A stretch of DNA of 64,000 nucleotides. Origin: Comamonas serinivorans (GTDB taxonomy: Bacteria; Pseudomonadota; Gammaproteobacteria; Burkholderiales; Burkholderiaceae_C). The notes beneath the pieces are model-generated. The model was not told the DNA's origin. It did not search any database and was given only the letters and a program-made list of their open reading frames with translations. This document shows positions 1 through 8,543 of this stretch, one piece after another. The translations under genes and the position numbers were made by a program. The DNA lies in NCBI RefSeq assembly GCF_002158865.1, contig NZ_CP021455.1, forward strand, positions 2,418,001 through 2,482,000. Direction: 5' to 3'. The first letter of the stretch is position 1, and each line of letters begins with the position of its first letter.

Positions 1-191
1 TGCAGGTGAATGCTGCCGGCGCTCAGGCGTTCCAGGCCGGCCACGGCGCGCAGCAGACTGGTTTTGCCGCAGCCGGACGGGCCGATCAGCGCGCCGATCT
101 CGCCCGGCGCCAGCTCAAAGCCCACCGCATCCACGGCGGGCCTGGCCTGGCCGGTGTAGCGCACTTCCACGTCTTGCAGCTGCAAATTCAT
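1..191 (-). CDS. ABC transporter ATP-binding protein, N-terminal part (cut by window edge)
   Basis: The first 63 residues of an ABC ATPase are visible, starting at the ATG at 191 and running off the left edge. A Walker A motif, GPSGCGKT, sits at about residues 37-44, followed by the usual SLLRAVAGLERLSAG stretch. The signature and Walker B motifs lie outside the window. The divergent neighbour at 347 is an iron-type (FbpB-like) permease, so this is probably its energising subunit (FbpC-like), powering Fe(III) import at the inner membrane. That partnership is inferred from context. Transporter genes of this type usually lie on one strand; here the ATPase and permease diverge from a spacer of about 150 bp. 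Confidence 0.75.
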   Translation of the reverse strand, partial: MNLQLQDVEVRYTGQARPAVDAVGFELAPGEIGALIGPSGCGKTSLLRAVAGLERLSAGSIHL

Positions 192-346
192 GGCGGCCGA
201 TTGTAGGTTCAGGCTTCGTACAATTTCGGTTTCCCCGACCGGCCCGTCCAGGCTCCCGGCCCGCGCGCCGGCCCTGGCACAGGTGTCCCGCGACCGGCGC
301 TTGCCGGTCATTGGCCGCTCCCGGCTTCACCTGTCCTGGCTTCCCC

Positions 347-1957
347 GTGCGATTGCTTCAGACCCTTGCCCTTGTCCTGCTGGCGGCCGTGCTGTGCGTG
401 CCAGTGCTGAGCGTGCTGGCGTCATGGGCGCAGTGGGATGCCGGCACGGCGAACATCCTGAGCGAGATGGCCGCCACCGTGCTGCCGGAGTACGCGCTCA
501 CCACGGTGATCCTGTGCGTGGGGGTGGCGCTGGGCGTGGTGGGGGTGGGCACGGTCACCGCCATGGCGGTCACGCTGGTGGATTTTCCGGGTCGGCGGCA
601 GTTTGAGTGGCTGCTGCTGCTGCCCATGGCCATGCCGGCCTATGTCGTGGCCTACGCCTACACCGATTTTTTCCAGTTCAGCGGTCCGTTTCAGACCTGG
701 CTGCGGGCCAGCTTTGGGCTGCAGGGCCGGTTGCTGCCCGAGATCCGCTCGACCGGTGGCGCCACGCTGATCTTCATCGTCGTGCTCTACCCCTACGTCT
801 ACCTGCTGGCCCGCGCGGCCCTGAGCGAGCGCGCCGCCCACCTGATGGAGGCCGCACGCCTGATGGGCGCACCGCTGTCGCGGCGCCTGCGCCAGGTGGC
901 CCTGCCCATGATCCGGCCTGCGCTGGTGGCCGGCCTGGCCCTGGCTCTGATGGAGGTGCTGGCCGACTATGGCGTGGTGACGTACTTCGGCATCCAAACC
1001 TTCACCGCCGGCATCTACAAGGCCTGGCTCAGCATGGACAACCGGGTGGCGGCCGCGCAGCTGGCCACCATGCTGCTGGCCAGCGTGGTGCTGGTCCTGA
1101 GCCTGGAGCGCCACGCGCGCCGGCGCCAGCGCTTTGCCAGCGTACGCGGGCGAGCCGGCAGCAACGAGGCCCAGGCGTTGCCGCTGTCGGGGTCTGGCGT
1201 GGTGCTGGCCTGGGCGGTGTGCGGCGTCCCCATCCTGCTGGGGTTTGTGCTGCCCGTCGCCTTTCAGCTGCGGGCGCTGTACGCCGCCGACTGGGAGATG
1301 CTGCCCTGGACCCGTTACCTGGCCTGGGGCTGGAACAGCGTTTACCTGGCTGGCCTGACGGCCGCGCTGGCCGTGCTGCTGGCGCTGGGGCTGGCCTACG
1401 TGCAGCGGACCCGGCGCGACTGGGCCTCGCGCGGCGTGGTGGGGCTGGTCAGCCTGGGCTATGCGGTGCCCGGTGCCGTGGTGCTGGTGGGCCTGCTGTT
1501 GCCGGTGGGCTGGGTGCAGGGCCGCTGGCCCGACGCGCAGCTGGGCTACTGGATCACCGCCACGGTGCTGGGCCTGATCTGGGCCTACTTGGTGCGCTTC
1601 ACGGCTGTGGCGATGCAGTCGGTGCACAGCGGCTACACGCGCATCGCCCCCAGCCTGGACGAATCCGCGCGCATGCTGGGGGCGAGCGGGCCTCGCCTGC
1701 TGGCGCGCGTGCACTGGCCGCTGCTCAAGCGGTCGACCGCCGCGGCGGGGCTGCTGGTGTTCGTGGACGTGATGAAGGAGTTGCCCGTGACTGTGGTGCT
1801 GCGCCCCTTCAACACCGACACCCTGGCCGTGATCGCCAACCAGCTGGCCCGCGACGAGCGCCTGGGCGAAGCGGCTGTGCCGGCGCTGGCGTTGGTCGCG
1901 GTGGGGCTGATCCCCGTCATGCTGCTGAGCCGGGCGTTGCGGGCCAAGTCGGGTTGA
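347..1957 (+). CDS. Iron ABC transporter permease (FbpB/SfuB type)
   Basis: This is a hydrophobic protein of about 536 residues with two homologous membrane halves, the layout of Fe(III) permeases of the FbpB/SfuB family. Each half carries the cytoplasmic EAA loop that docks the ATPase: EAARLMGAPLSRRLRQVALP in the first and ESARMLGASGPRLLARVHWP in the second. I chose the GTG at 347 because the preceding in-frame residues from a TTG at 311 are not membrane-like and add little; the start is uncertain. It probably works with the divergent ATPase at 1-191. No periplasmic binding-protein gene is visible, so substrate identity rests on family resemblance. Confidence 0.8.
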   Translation: MRLLQTLALVLLAAVLCVPVLSVLASWAQWDAGTANILSEMAATVLPEYALTTVILCVGVALGVVGVGTVTAMAVTLVDFPGRRQFEWLLLLPMAMPAYVVAYAYTDFFQFSGPFQTWLRASFGLQGRLLPEIRSTGGATLIFIVVLYPYVYLLARAALSERAAHLMEAARLMGAPLSRRLRQVALPMIRPALVAGLALALMEVLADYGVVTYFGIQTFTAGIYKAWLSMDNRVAAAQLATMLLASVVLVLSLERHARRRQRFASVRGRAGSNEAQALPLSGSGVVLAWAVCGVPILLGFVLPVAFQLRALYAADWEMLPWTRYLAWGWNSVYLAGLTAALAVLLALGLAYVQRTRRDWASRGVVGLVSLGYAVPGAVVLVGLLLPVGWVQGRWPDAQLGYWITATVLGLIWAYLVRFTAVAMQSVHSGYTRIAPSLDESARMLGASGPRLLARVHWPLLKRSTAAAGLLVFVDVMKELPVTVVLRPFNTDTLAVIANQLARDERLGEAAVPALALVAVGLIPVMLLSRALRAKSG

Positions 1958-2085
1958 TGGGCCCGCTCGCGCGGCGGTGGGACTTGGGGAGATGCGTGCC
2001 GGTCGGGCCTCGGTGTTGCGCACGCGGCGGCGTGCCAGCGCGGTCAGGCAAGATCAGGCGAAATGCCTGGATGCATCAGCCGGGT

Positions 2086-2136
2086 AGTATGGTGTTGTTG
2101 ACGATCTTTGATGAACGGAAGCATGGTGATACTGCC
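2086..2136. repeat. GTAT/ATAC palindrome, copy 1
   Basis: Member of the dispersed 50-bp palindrome family. It starts TAGTATG and ends GATACTGCC, with an inner AACGG. It lies between the convergent permease and antiporter genes. The arms pair less well than in other copies, so membership rests mainly on the conserved ends and length. Confidence 0.7.
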
Positions 2137-2220
2137 TTTCATGTGACATGAGTGACATGATGGGCGCGGGGCATGCGGAACGTGCCTCCATCCACCCGCA
2201 GCCGCCGCGCTGGACATGCC

Positions 2221-3477
2221 TCAGAGCAGCAGGAAGGCCAGCGCAGCGACCAGCGTGGGCAGCAGCGCCCCCAGCAGCAGGCCGCCCGCGCCCACGGTTT
2301 CATCGGCAAAGCCGCGCTTGAGCAAGGCGACGCCCGCCGGATTGGGGGCGTTGGCGATCACGGTGAGGCCACCACCCGCCACCGCGCCGGAGACCAGCAT
2401 GTAACGCGCTTCTTCGCTCATGCCCTCGATGAGCGAACCCAGGTAAGTCAACGCGGCGTTGTCGGTCACGGCGGTGAGCCCCAGGGCCCCCGCAAACAGC
2501 GCGAGCGGCTCCAGACCGGCCACGATGGGTTGCAGCCACCACTGCTGCATGCCGCCCAGCACCACCAGGCCGGCCAGGAAAAAGCCCACCAGCAAGGCTT
2601 CCTTGAGGATCAACGGGCTTTGGTGGCGGGCGTAGGCCTGCGTGAACCCGAGGAACATCAAAAACAGCCCCATGAAAATCACCGGGTGATGCGCGGCCAG
2701 CACCACGCCGGCCAGCAGGCCCAGGTGTACCAGGACCACCGCCCACGGCACGGCTGCCGGGGCCGAGGCCGCGCCGTCGGGCATGGGCATGAGGTGCTTG
2801 CGCAGCACCCAGGTGGCCACGGTCGCGTTCACCAGCACGGCCAGCGCCGCCTTCCAGCCAAAGGTGACCAGCATGAAGGCGCTGTCCCACTGCCAGGTGG
2901 CGGCCACCATGAGCACGGGTGGCGCCGCATAAGCGGTGAGGGTGCCGCCGATGGAGATGTTCACGAACAGCACGCCCAGCGCCAGGTACTTCACCCATTC
3001 GGGCAGGAGGGGGCGAAAGATCTGTGGCGCCAACAGCAGCGCGGCAATGGTCATGGCGGCCGGCTCGGTGATCAGCGACCCCAGCAACGGCACGGCGGCC
3101 AGGCCCAGCCAGGCCGTGGCCAGGGGCGCGCGAACCGGTGCCAAGCGGGCCAGGCCGTTGACGAGTTGGACCACCGTGGCCAGCACGGGCCGCGAGGCGG
3201 CCATGACCATCACCACGAAGACGAACAGGGGTTCGGTGTAGTTGCGCGATTCGGCATAGGCCAGGGCCTCGGTGTGGCCCGCCGTCATGGCCATGAGCAC
3301 GATGAGGACCATGGCCCAGAAGCCGAAGACCACTTCCACCTCGCCCAGCAGGTGGAACAGGCCAGCGTGGCGTGGGAAGCGTTTGGAAAGCCGCTCGAAC
3401 TGCTTGGCGGTGAAGGTGTGGAGCAGGGCGATCGCAAAAACAAAGGCTGCGATCCACTGAAGCGAGAGGATGGGCAT
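2221..3477 (-). CDS. Putative Na+/H+ antiporter
   Basis: A 418-residue polytopic membrane protein with roughly eleven hydrophobic segments. It resembles the putative Na+/H+ antiporter family typified by Pfam Na_H_antiport_3, which would exchange sodium for protons at the inner membrane. Signs include polar residues inside membrane segments, such as TAVTDNAALTYLGSL and IANAPNPAGVALLKRGF near the C-terminus. I chose the ATG at 3477 (MPILSLQWIAAF) because the 24 upstream in-frame residues are Arg-rich and unlike a membrane N-terminus. There is no clear Shine-Dalgarno. The DNA just upstream folds into a long hairpin touching the start codon, which suggests translational control. The gene is convergent with the permease at 347-1957. 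Confidence 0.75.
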   Translation of the reverse strand: MPILSLQWIAAFVFAIALLHTFTAKQFERLSKRFPRHAGLFHLLGEVEVVFGFWAMVLIVLMAMTAGHTEALAYAESRNYTEPLFVFVVMVMAASRPVLATVVQLVNGLARLAPVRAPLATAWLGLAAVPLLGSLITEPAAMTIAALLLAPQIFRPLLPEWVKYLALGVLFVNISIGGTLTAYAAPPVLMVAATWQWDSAFMLVTFGWKAALAVLVNATVATWVLRKHLMPMPDGAASAPAAVPWAVVLVHLGLLAGVVLAAHHPVIFMGLFLMFLGFTQAYARHQSPLILKEALLVGFFLAGLVVLGGMQQWWLQPIVAGLEPLALFAGALGLTAVTDNAALTYLGSLIEGMSEEARYMLVSGAVAGGGLTVIANAPNPAGVALLKRGFADETVGAGGLLLGALLPTLVAALAFLLL

Positions 3478-3536
3478 GGGCTGGGCACGACAGCGCCGCG
3501 AGGCGGCCCGACCTTCGCGACTGTCCTGGCCCACCC
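3478..3536 (-). promoter_or_regulatory. Structured 5' region of the antiporter gene (candidate riboswitch or attenuator)
   Basis: Read on the minus strand, this segment folds into three stacked helices. GGGTGGGC (3529-3536) pairs with GCCCAGCCC (3478-3486, one bulge), GACAG (3521-3525) with CTGTC (3489-3493), and CGCGA (3515-3519) with TCGCG (3497-3501). The outer helix abuts the ATG at 3477. A second perfect hairpin, GATCTG/CAGATC, lies further upstream at about 3580. Cation-responsive RNA leaders are known in front of cation/proton antiporter genes, so a metal-ion riboswitch is possible, but I cannot match it to a named class. The segment could instead be coding if translation starts further upstream in frame. 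Confidence 0.35.
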
Positions 3537-3545
3537 TCATGTGGA

Positions 3546-3848
3546 CCACCCAGAAAGGTCGAGCCCCCTGATCTGTGTGCAGATCTCTTGGTGGGGCCGA
3601 CCTAACCCGGCATTTTAACGAGGCGAGCAGGGCGGCCTCAGGGGCCGCGCCCTATGGGCCACGTGGAACCAGGGCAATGGCCTGCGAGTGGCTTGCTGGC
3701 AGTCGGGCCGACCGACGGGTTGAGCGCCCGGGCCACGGCCGCATGCCCGCTGCGCAGGTCACCGACCCGCCTGCAGCGGGGAGAGCCGCTGTCAAGGTCG
3801 GTATGGCTCAAAAAAAGCGATAGGCTGGCTCGTCCGGCGGTATTCAGC
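3546..3848. other. Intergenic stretch without a recognisable gene
   Basis: Apart from the hairpin GATCTG...CAGATC at about 3580 (upstream of the antiporter gene) and the promoter of the candidate RNA at its right end, I see no coding sequence, repeat or strong terminator here. Confidence 0.5.
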
Positions 3849-3854
3849 TATAAT
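3849..3854 (+). promoter_or_regulatory. -10 box TATAAT
   Basis: A perfect TATAAT. The hexamer 17 bp upstream (TGGCTC, 3826-3831) is a poor -35. Transcription would start near 3861, exactly where the 18-bp palindrome CTTGTCTGCGCAGACAAG (3861-3878) begins. Confidence 0.5.
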
Positions 3855-3860
3855 TGCGCT

Positions 3861-4011
3861 CTTGTCTGCGCAGACAAGTCGCATCTCATGACGACACGTC
3901 AGTCACCATGACGAGAAAAAGAGGTGGCTGTAGGACATGCCTACCGTAAACGGTGACCGCGTAAGAGTCACCGTCCATTTACCAAAAAAAGCGGCCCTCG
4001 GGCCGCTTTTT
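3861..4011 (+). ncRNA. Candidate small RNA with intrinsic terminator
   Basis: An approximately 150-nt transcript is bounded by the TATAAT at 3849-3854 and a strong terminator at 3984-4011. It has three clear stems: the palindrome CTTGTCTGC/GCAGACAAG at its 5' end (3861-3878), ACGGTGAC/GTCACCGT (3950-3974), and the terminator GCGGCCC/GGGCCGC followed by Ts. Three short overlapping reading frames start at about 3888, 3909 and 3937, the last about 30 codons long and running through the terminator. None resembles a known protein, so I favour a regulatory RNA, possibly with a leader peptide. I do not recognise a named family. Confidence 0.4.
3984..4011 (+). terminator. Intrinsic terminator of the candidate small RNA
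   Basis: A-tract, then GCGGCCC-TC-GGGCCGC, then TTTTT: a 7-bp all-GC stem with a U-tract. It is nearly symmetrical, so it could act on both strands. Confidence 0.85.
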
Positions 4012-4127
4012 GCTTGGGCGATGTGCTGATGCAAGCGCTTGAATCGTCTTGCCGCATTGCCCCCTGACGATGTCGGCCATGCGCCGAAAGGGTTTGCGCC
4101 AGCGTTGTCCCCAAACCCGGACTCGGC

Positions 4128-4202
4128 TGGTGCCCCCGACAGGAATCGAACCTGTACCTGCCCCTTAGGAGGGGGCCGTTCTATCCATTGAACTACAGGG
4201 AC
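4128..4202 (-). tRNA. tRNA-Arg, anticodon CCU
   Basis: Read on the minus strand this is a 75-nt cloverleaf with encoded CCA. The acceptor GTCCCTG pairs with CGGGGGC (two wobbles), the D stem is GTTC/GAAC, and the anticodon stem GCCCC/GGGGC holds the loop CTCCTAA (anticodon CCT). The T arm is ACAGG-TTCGATT-CCTGT, then discriminator A and CCA. It decodes AGG. It sits just downstream of tamB on the same strand. Confidence 0.96.
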
Positions 4203-4248
4203 CCAAAGCCGGCGATTGTAGCCCTGGCTCGGCCTTGCACCGGCCGCC

Positions 4249-7200
4249 TCAGTCGTACGACAGGCGGAACAGCAGGTCGATCGCGCTGTCTTCGCCGGCC
4301 TGGCCGCGCACGGTCCAGCGGCGCGACAGCTCCAAATAAATCATCAGGGTGCCGGTGACCCCTGAAAGGCTGCGCTCGTAGCTGGCGTACAGGTTGTCCG
4401 ACAGGCGCTTGCCCAGCGTGACGCTGGCGTCCGAGGTGCTGCCATTGCCCGACCCGAACGACAGCTCATCGAGCCCGAACCGCGAGGCCAGCGACGTGCC
4501 GCTCTTGCCCCCCAACACCGCCATGGCCGCCGATTGCAGCATGGCCGCTTCGGCGCCCGTGTCGGGTGCGGCCCGGCCCAGCAGCAGCCAGGCCAGGGCT
4601 TCGGTGTCCGACAGGCTGGGGTTGGAGTACAGCGTGACGACCGGCAGCAGGGCGGTGCCTTGCACCTGAACGCCCACGCGTTGTTCGGACGCGTAGTTGG
4701 GCCGCAGGGCCCGGATGTCGAGGGTGGGGTTGTCGATGGCGCCGCTGAAGCGGATCAGGCCGCGCTGGATGGTGAGGTTCTGGTTGTAGGCCTTGAAGGT
4801 GCCGCCTTCGGTGCGCACATCGCCCGTCAGCCTGGGCATGGCCGTCAGCGGCCCGTTGGCGGCCAGCGTCAGCTCGCCCTTGAGCTTGGTGTCGATGCCC
4901 ATGCCGCGCAGGCGAAAGTCGTCACCAAGGTTGAGCTTCACGTCGGCCTGCACCTGCAGGTCGGTGTTCGCGGGCTTGGCGGGGGACTCGCTGGCGGCGG
5001 CGGTGGCCATGTTGCTGTTGCCCAGGGGCTCGTCGCGGCGCCGGGTGGCGATGTCCTTGGCCCCCCGCACGACCACGTCGGAGCCCAGCGTGGGCGCCGA
5101 ATCCTCGGGCAGCAGGATGAGGGCGTGGTCCACGCCCAACTGGCCCGTGACGCGGGTGAGCTTGCCGTTGAGGCTGGCGTCCACCTGGCCGGACACCGTC
5201 ACCTGGCGGTCGGCGCGGATGCTGGCGCGCAGGCGTTGCAGCTGAATGGCCAGGCTGGCCTGCGGCGCCCCGTCGACCAAGCCGGCTTCGCCGGTGGCGA
5301 GCAAGCGACCACCCTGGTCGCCCGCGCCGCGCAGGCTGAATTCGTCGAGCAGCAGCTTCTGGCCGGCCAGGCGGGCCCGCAGGCGGCCCCGGCCGAACTC
5401 CAGGCCATCGACCACCGAGCGCATGGCCAGGTCGTCGGCGCCCAGGTTGCCCGTCACCAGCGGCGCGCCCAGGGTGCCGGCGATCTTCACATCGGCGTTG
5501 ACGCTGCCGTGGAGGCGCCAGCCCGGTGGCGCCAGGATGGACCAGGCGTTGACGCGCGGCAGCTGCAGCTTGAGCTGGCCGTCGAGCGGTGCCGTGTCCG
5601 GCAAGGTCCACTGGGTCTGGCCATCGGCCCCGCGCGAGGCTGCCAGCCGCGTGGCCAGGTCGCCGGTGGCCGTGCCCAGTTGGGCGCTGTCCCAGCGCAG
5701 CTGGGCGTTCACGCGTTCGCCGTCGTTGCGCAGCCCCAGGCGTGCCTCGCGCAGGCCGGCCGCGATGCGGCTTTCGATGCCGGTTGCCGCATCCTTGCGG
5801 ATCACGGTCAGGTCGCCCTGGGTCCGCGTCAGGCTGGCCTCCAGCTTGAGTTGCTGGCCCAGCTGGGCGTTCCACTGGCCATTGAACACCACGTCGCCGC
5901 TCACGCCGGCCTGGCGCATGGCGTCGCCGGCCACTGCTTCGGCCCAGGCCATGGGCAGCCCCACGATACGGCCCGCTGTGCTGAGTTGGCCCGGTTGCCA
6001 GCGCACCGGATCCCAGAGGACGCGTGCGGTGCGCGCGGGCTCGGGCGAGGTGAGGCTCAACTCGCCACTGGCCACGGTCAAGGCGGCGGTCTGCCGGCCC
6101 TGGGCCGCACGCCATTCGCCATTGACGGGCTGGGCGAGCTGGGCCCGCCAACGGCCTGCTCCCAGCTGGGGATCGCGCAGGTCAATGGCAAGCCGGTTCA
6201 GCTGCAGCCGCCAGTTGGCGTGGGCCAGCGGCGCTTGGGGCGTGCTGCGGCCGCCCTGGGCGTGCAGGTCGAGCTGGGCCGAGCGTTCGCCCTGCAAGGC
6301 CTGGCCGCTGAGGCTCAGCGTGGCCTGGTCCAACCCGCCTTGCAACGCGAGCTGCAGCTGGCGCACACCCAACGCCTGGGCATCGCCCGGTGGTTGCCAG
6401 GTGAGCGTGGGCGCCTTGAGCTGGGCATCCACGGTGGGCAGCGCCCAACCACCGCGCCACGTCAGCGCCAGATCGGCCTGGCCCTGCGCGCGGGCGTCAA
6501 CCACGGCGGTGGGCATGCCGGGCAGTCGCGCCAGCCAGGTCTGGGTGCGGGCCAGGTCGCTCACGGTGGCGTTGAGCTGGCCCTGGCCGGTGCGTTCGTA
6601 GAGGTCGCCGTGCGCGGTGAGCCGGACACCGGGCAGGCTCAGATCCAGCTTGGCCGCGCCGCCCCGGCGCTGGGGGTCGAACTGGCCGCTGCCTTGCAGC
6701 TTGGCGTCCGCTGCCGTCACCGACAGCGCGTGCAGCTCCAGCCGCTGTCCGGTCCACAGGCCCGTCGCCGTCAGCTCGCGCAGCGCAATGGCTTGCAGGG
6801 CGCTGCGTTGGCGCGCCACTGCGCGTTGTTCGCGGGCTTTCAGCTCGCCCTCGAAGCGGACTTGCGCACCATTCCCTTCGGCCGTGATGTCGCCATCGAG
6901 CGGAAACGCATCGAGTTGGCTGTGAATCGCCTGCGGGTTGAGCTTGGACAGCTGCGTGTGCAGCGACCACTGGCCCAGGTCAGGTGGCGCCGTGTTGTTG
7001 GCAGTATCACCCGCTTTCCGTTCATCGTCAGACGGAAGTCGCTGGATACTGGATACAGATTGATCGACTGTGGCCGCATCGACCGCCACGGGCTGCCGCC
7101 ATTGGCCCTGGGTCTGCAGCGTGCCGCCGGCCAGCTCGGCCTGCAGGGCACGCACCACGGCGAGGCCGTCGCGCCAGTCCGCGTCCACACGCAGGCTGTC

Positions 7201-7294
7201 GACGGGCAGCCTGTTCTCGTCCAGGCGGCCCGGCAGGGCGTTGTCGATCTGACCCCGCACGCGCCAGTGCTGCCCCCAGCGGCGCCGCTGGGGG
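4249..7294 (-). CDS. tamB: TamB translocation and assembly module subunit, C-terminal part (frameshifted)
   Basis: About 1,000 residues of repetitive beta-strand sequence ending in the conserved TamB (DUF490) C-terminal region, with terminal residues RLSYD. TamB spans the periplasm and works with TamA in outer-membrane protein or lipid transport. This part is in a different frame from the N-terminal part at 7273-8543. The frames meet at a 22-bp perfect palindrome, cccccagcggc/gccgctggggg (7273-7294); one extra C or G in either 5-base run would fuse them into a protein of about 1,430 residues. The first in-frame start inside this piece is a GTG at 7260. A 48-bp palindrome copy at 7003-7050 adds 16 in-frame residues. 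Confidence 0.85.
7003..7050. repeat. GTAT/ATAC palindrome inside tamB, copy 2
   Basis: GGCAGTATC...GGATACTGG with inner TTTCCGTT and GACGGAA. It is 48 bp, exactly 16 codons, read in frame by tamB as SIQRLPSDDERKAGDT. The encoded stretch is polar and charged, unlike the beta-repeat sequence on either side, as expected of an inserted element. Confidence 0.8.
7273..7294. repeat. 22-bp perfect palindrome at the tamB frameshift
   Basis: An 11-bp arm with no loop, flanked by runs of five C and five G. The two tamB frames join here, and a one-base length change in either run would restore a single frame. Confidence 0.9.
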
Positions 7295-8543
7295 CTGATG
7301 CGGTGGAGGCGGGCTGCGACGACGCCCCAGGCCCTGCAGACGCGCCAGGGCCGGGAGTCGAAGCGCCTGCGGCGGGCGCAGCGGAAGTGCCGGCCGCCGC
7401 TGGCTCGATGGGGGTGTCGGCCGCCAACGGCGCCAAGGTCAGCGCGCCGCTCAGGTGCGTGCGCGGCGCCTGGGCCAGAAAGGCGCCGACATCCAGCGCC
7501 TGAAAGCGCGCGTCCAGGGTCGAGACGAAGGGCGCCTGCCAGGGTGTGACGGTGCCGGTGGCGGACAGCGAAGGCTGTTCGGCGTCGGCTGGGCTGGCAT
7601 CGGCCGGCTGCTGGCGCGTGTCGGAGGCCGAGCCCGTGGAGGACGCCTTGCTGGCCGCGGCCGCGGGGCCGGGCGCGCCGGCCCCTGCATCGGCGGTGGA
7701 CTCGGCCAGCTTGGCACGCACCTCGTCCGGCAGCTCGGCCAGCGCCGAGGGGTCAGCGGCCACCTTCAGGGCCAGCTCGAAGGCGTCCAGCGGACCCTGA
7801 ATGTCAACGCTGGCACGCAGCGGCAGCGGGGCCTGGCCTTCGGGCATGGGGCTGGCCACCACGCCCTCAAGCTGCACCTTCAGCGTGGGCGCGCCCACCA
7901 CACCCACCTGCGCTTCGCCGCGGTAGGCGCCATCCATCACCTCCAGGCGATCCAGCTTCAGCGCATGCTGCACGCGGTCGTACCGGTAGCTGCCGGCAAA
8001 GTGCCGGGCCACGACCTCGGGCGGGCCTTCCCAGACGAACTCATCGGCTGCGATCGACTTGACCTCGATGCCCAGCGGCAGGCTCAGGCTTTGCGGCGGG
8101 CCGGAGGGCGGCGTGGGCTCGTCCTTGGGCTCGCTGCGCACGGCAATGCGGCGGGCCGAGAGCGTGTCGATCTGCAGCTGTCCCTGCAGCAGGGCCAGCG
8201 GTTGCCACAGCAAGGTGGCGCCTTCGACCTCGGCGCGCACGCCGTCCTTGTCCCACACCAGCTTGTCGACCGTGCCACCACGCCGCAGGCTGCCTTGTGC
8301 GTTTTCGCTCACCAGCGGCACCTGGGCGCCGGCCAGCCGCAGCACCGTGGCCAGCGAGCCGTCCTGGCCCGCCCAGACCCACAGCCCCAGCACGGCGGCC
8401 ACCAGCAGCGCGAGCAGGCCCAGGACCAGCCCCAGCACGATGCGCCACAGGCGCCGGCCGGGCTGGCGCGGGGGCGTGGCGCGGGGGGCAGGGCCGCTGG
8501 GGGCCGCATTCGGCGCGGATTCGGGGACGTCAACCCTGCTCAA
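7273..8543 (-). CDS. tamB: TamB, N-terminal part (frameshifted)
   Basis: This piece holds the cytoplasmic tail, the single membrane anchor (about residues 30-55, LWRIVLGLVLGLLALLVAAV) and the first periplasmic repeats of TamB. It then enters an Ala/Pro/Ser-rich linker that runs into the palindrome at 7273-7294. Beyond that point this frame gives Arg/Cys-rich nonsense until 6840, while the true sequence continues in the neighbouring frame. The start is a TTG at 8543 that overlaps the TamA stop codon, implying translational coupling. The break could be a sequencing or assembly slip at the hairpin or a real inactivating mutation. The intact frames on both sides favour an error or a recent change. 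Confidence 0.82.

Noticed and set aside
3478..3536. Resemblance of the antiporter leader to the 5' end of RNase P RNA (CCAGGACAGUCGCG-like)
   Set aside because: Only the P1/P2-like segment matches; the rest of the roughly 350-nt RNase P RNA is absent and the segment runs straight into an open reading frame.
4534..7503. A 989-codon open frame antisense to tamB, and similar long frames opposite other genes
   Set aside because: These are the usual antisense shadows of GC-rich coding DNA. They have no family features, while the tamB frame opposite shows clear domain structure.
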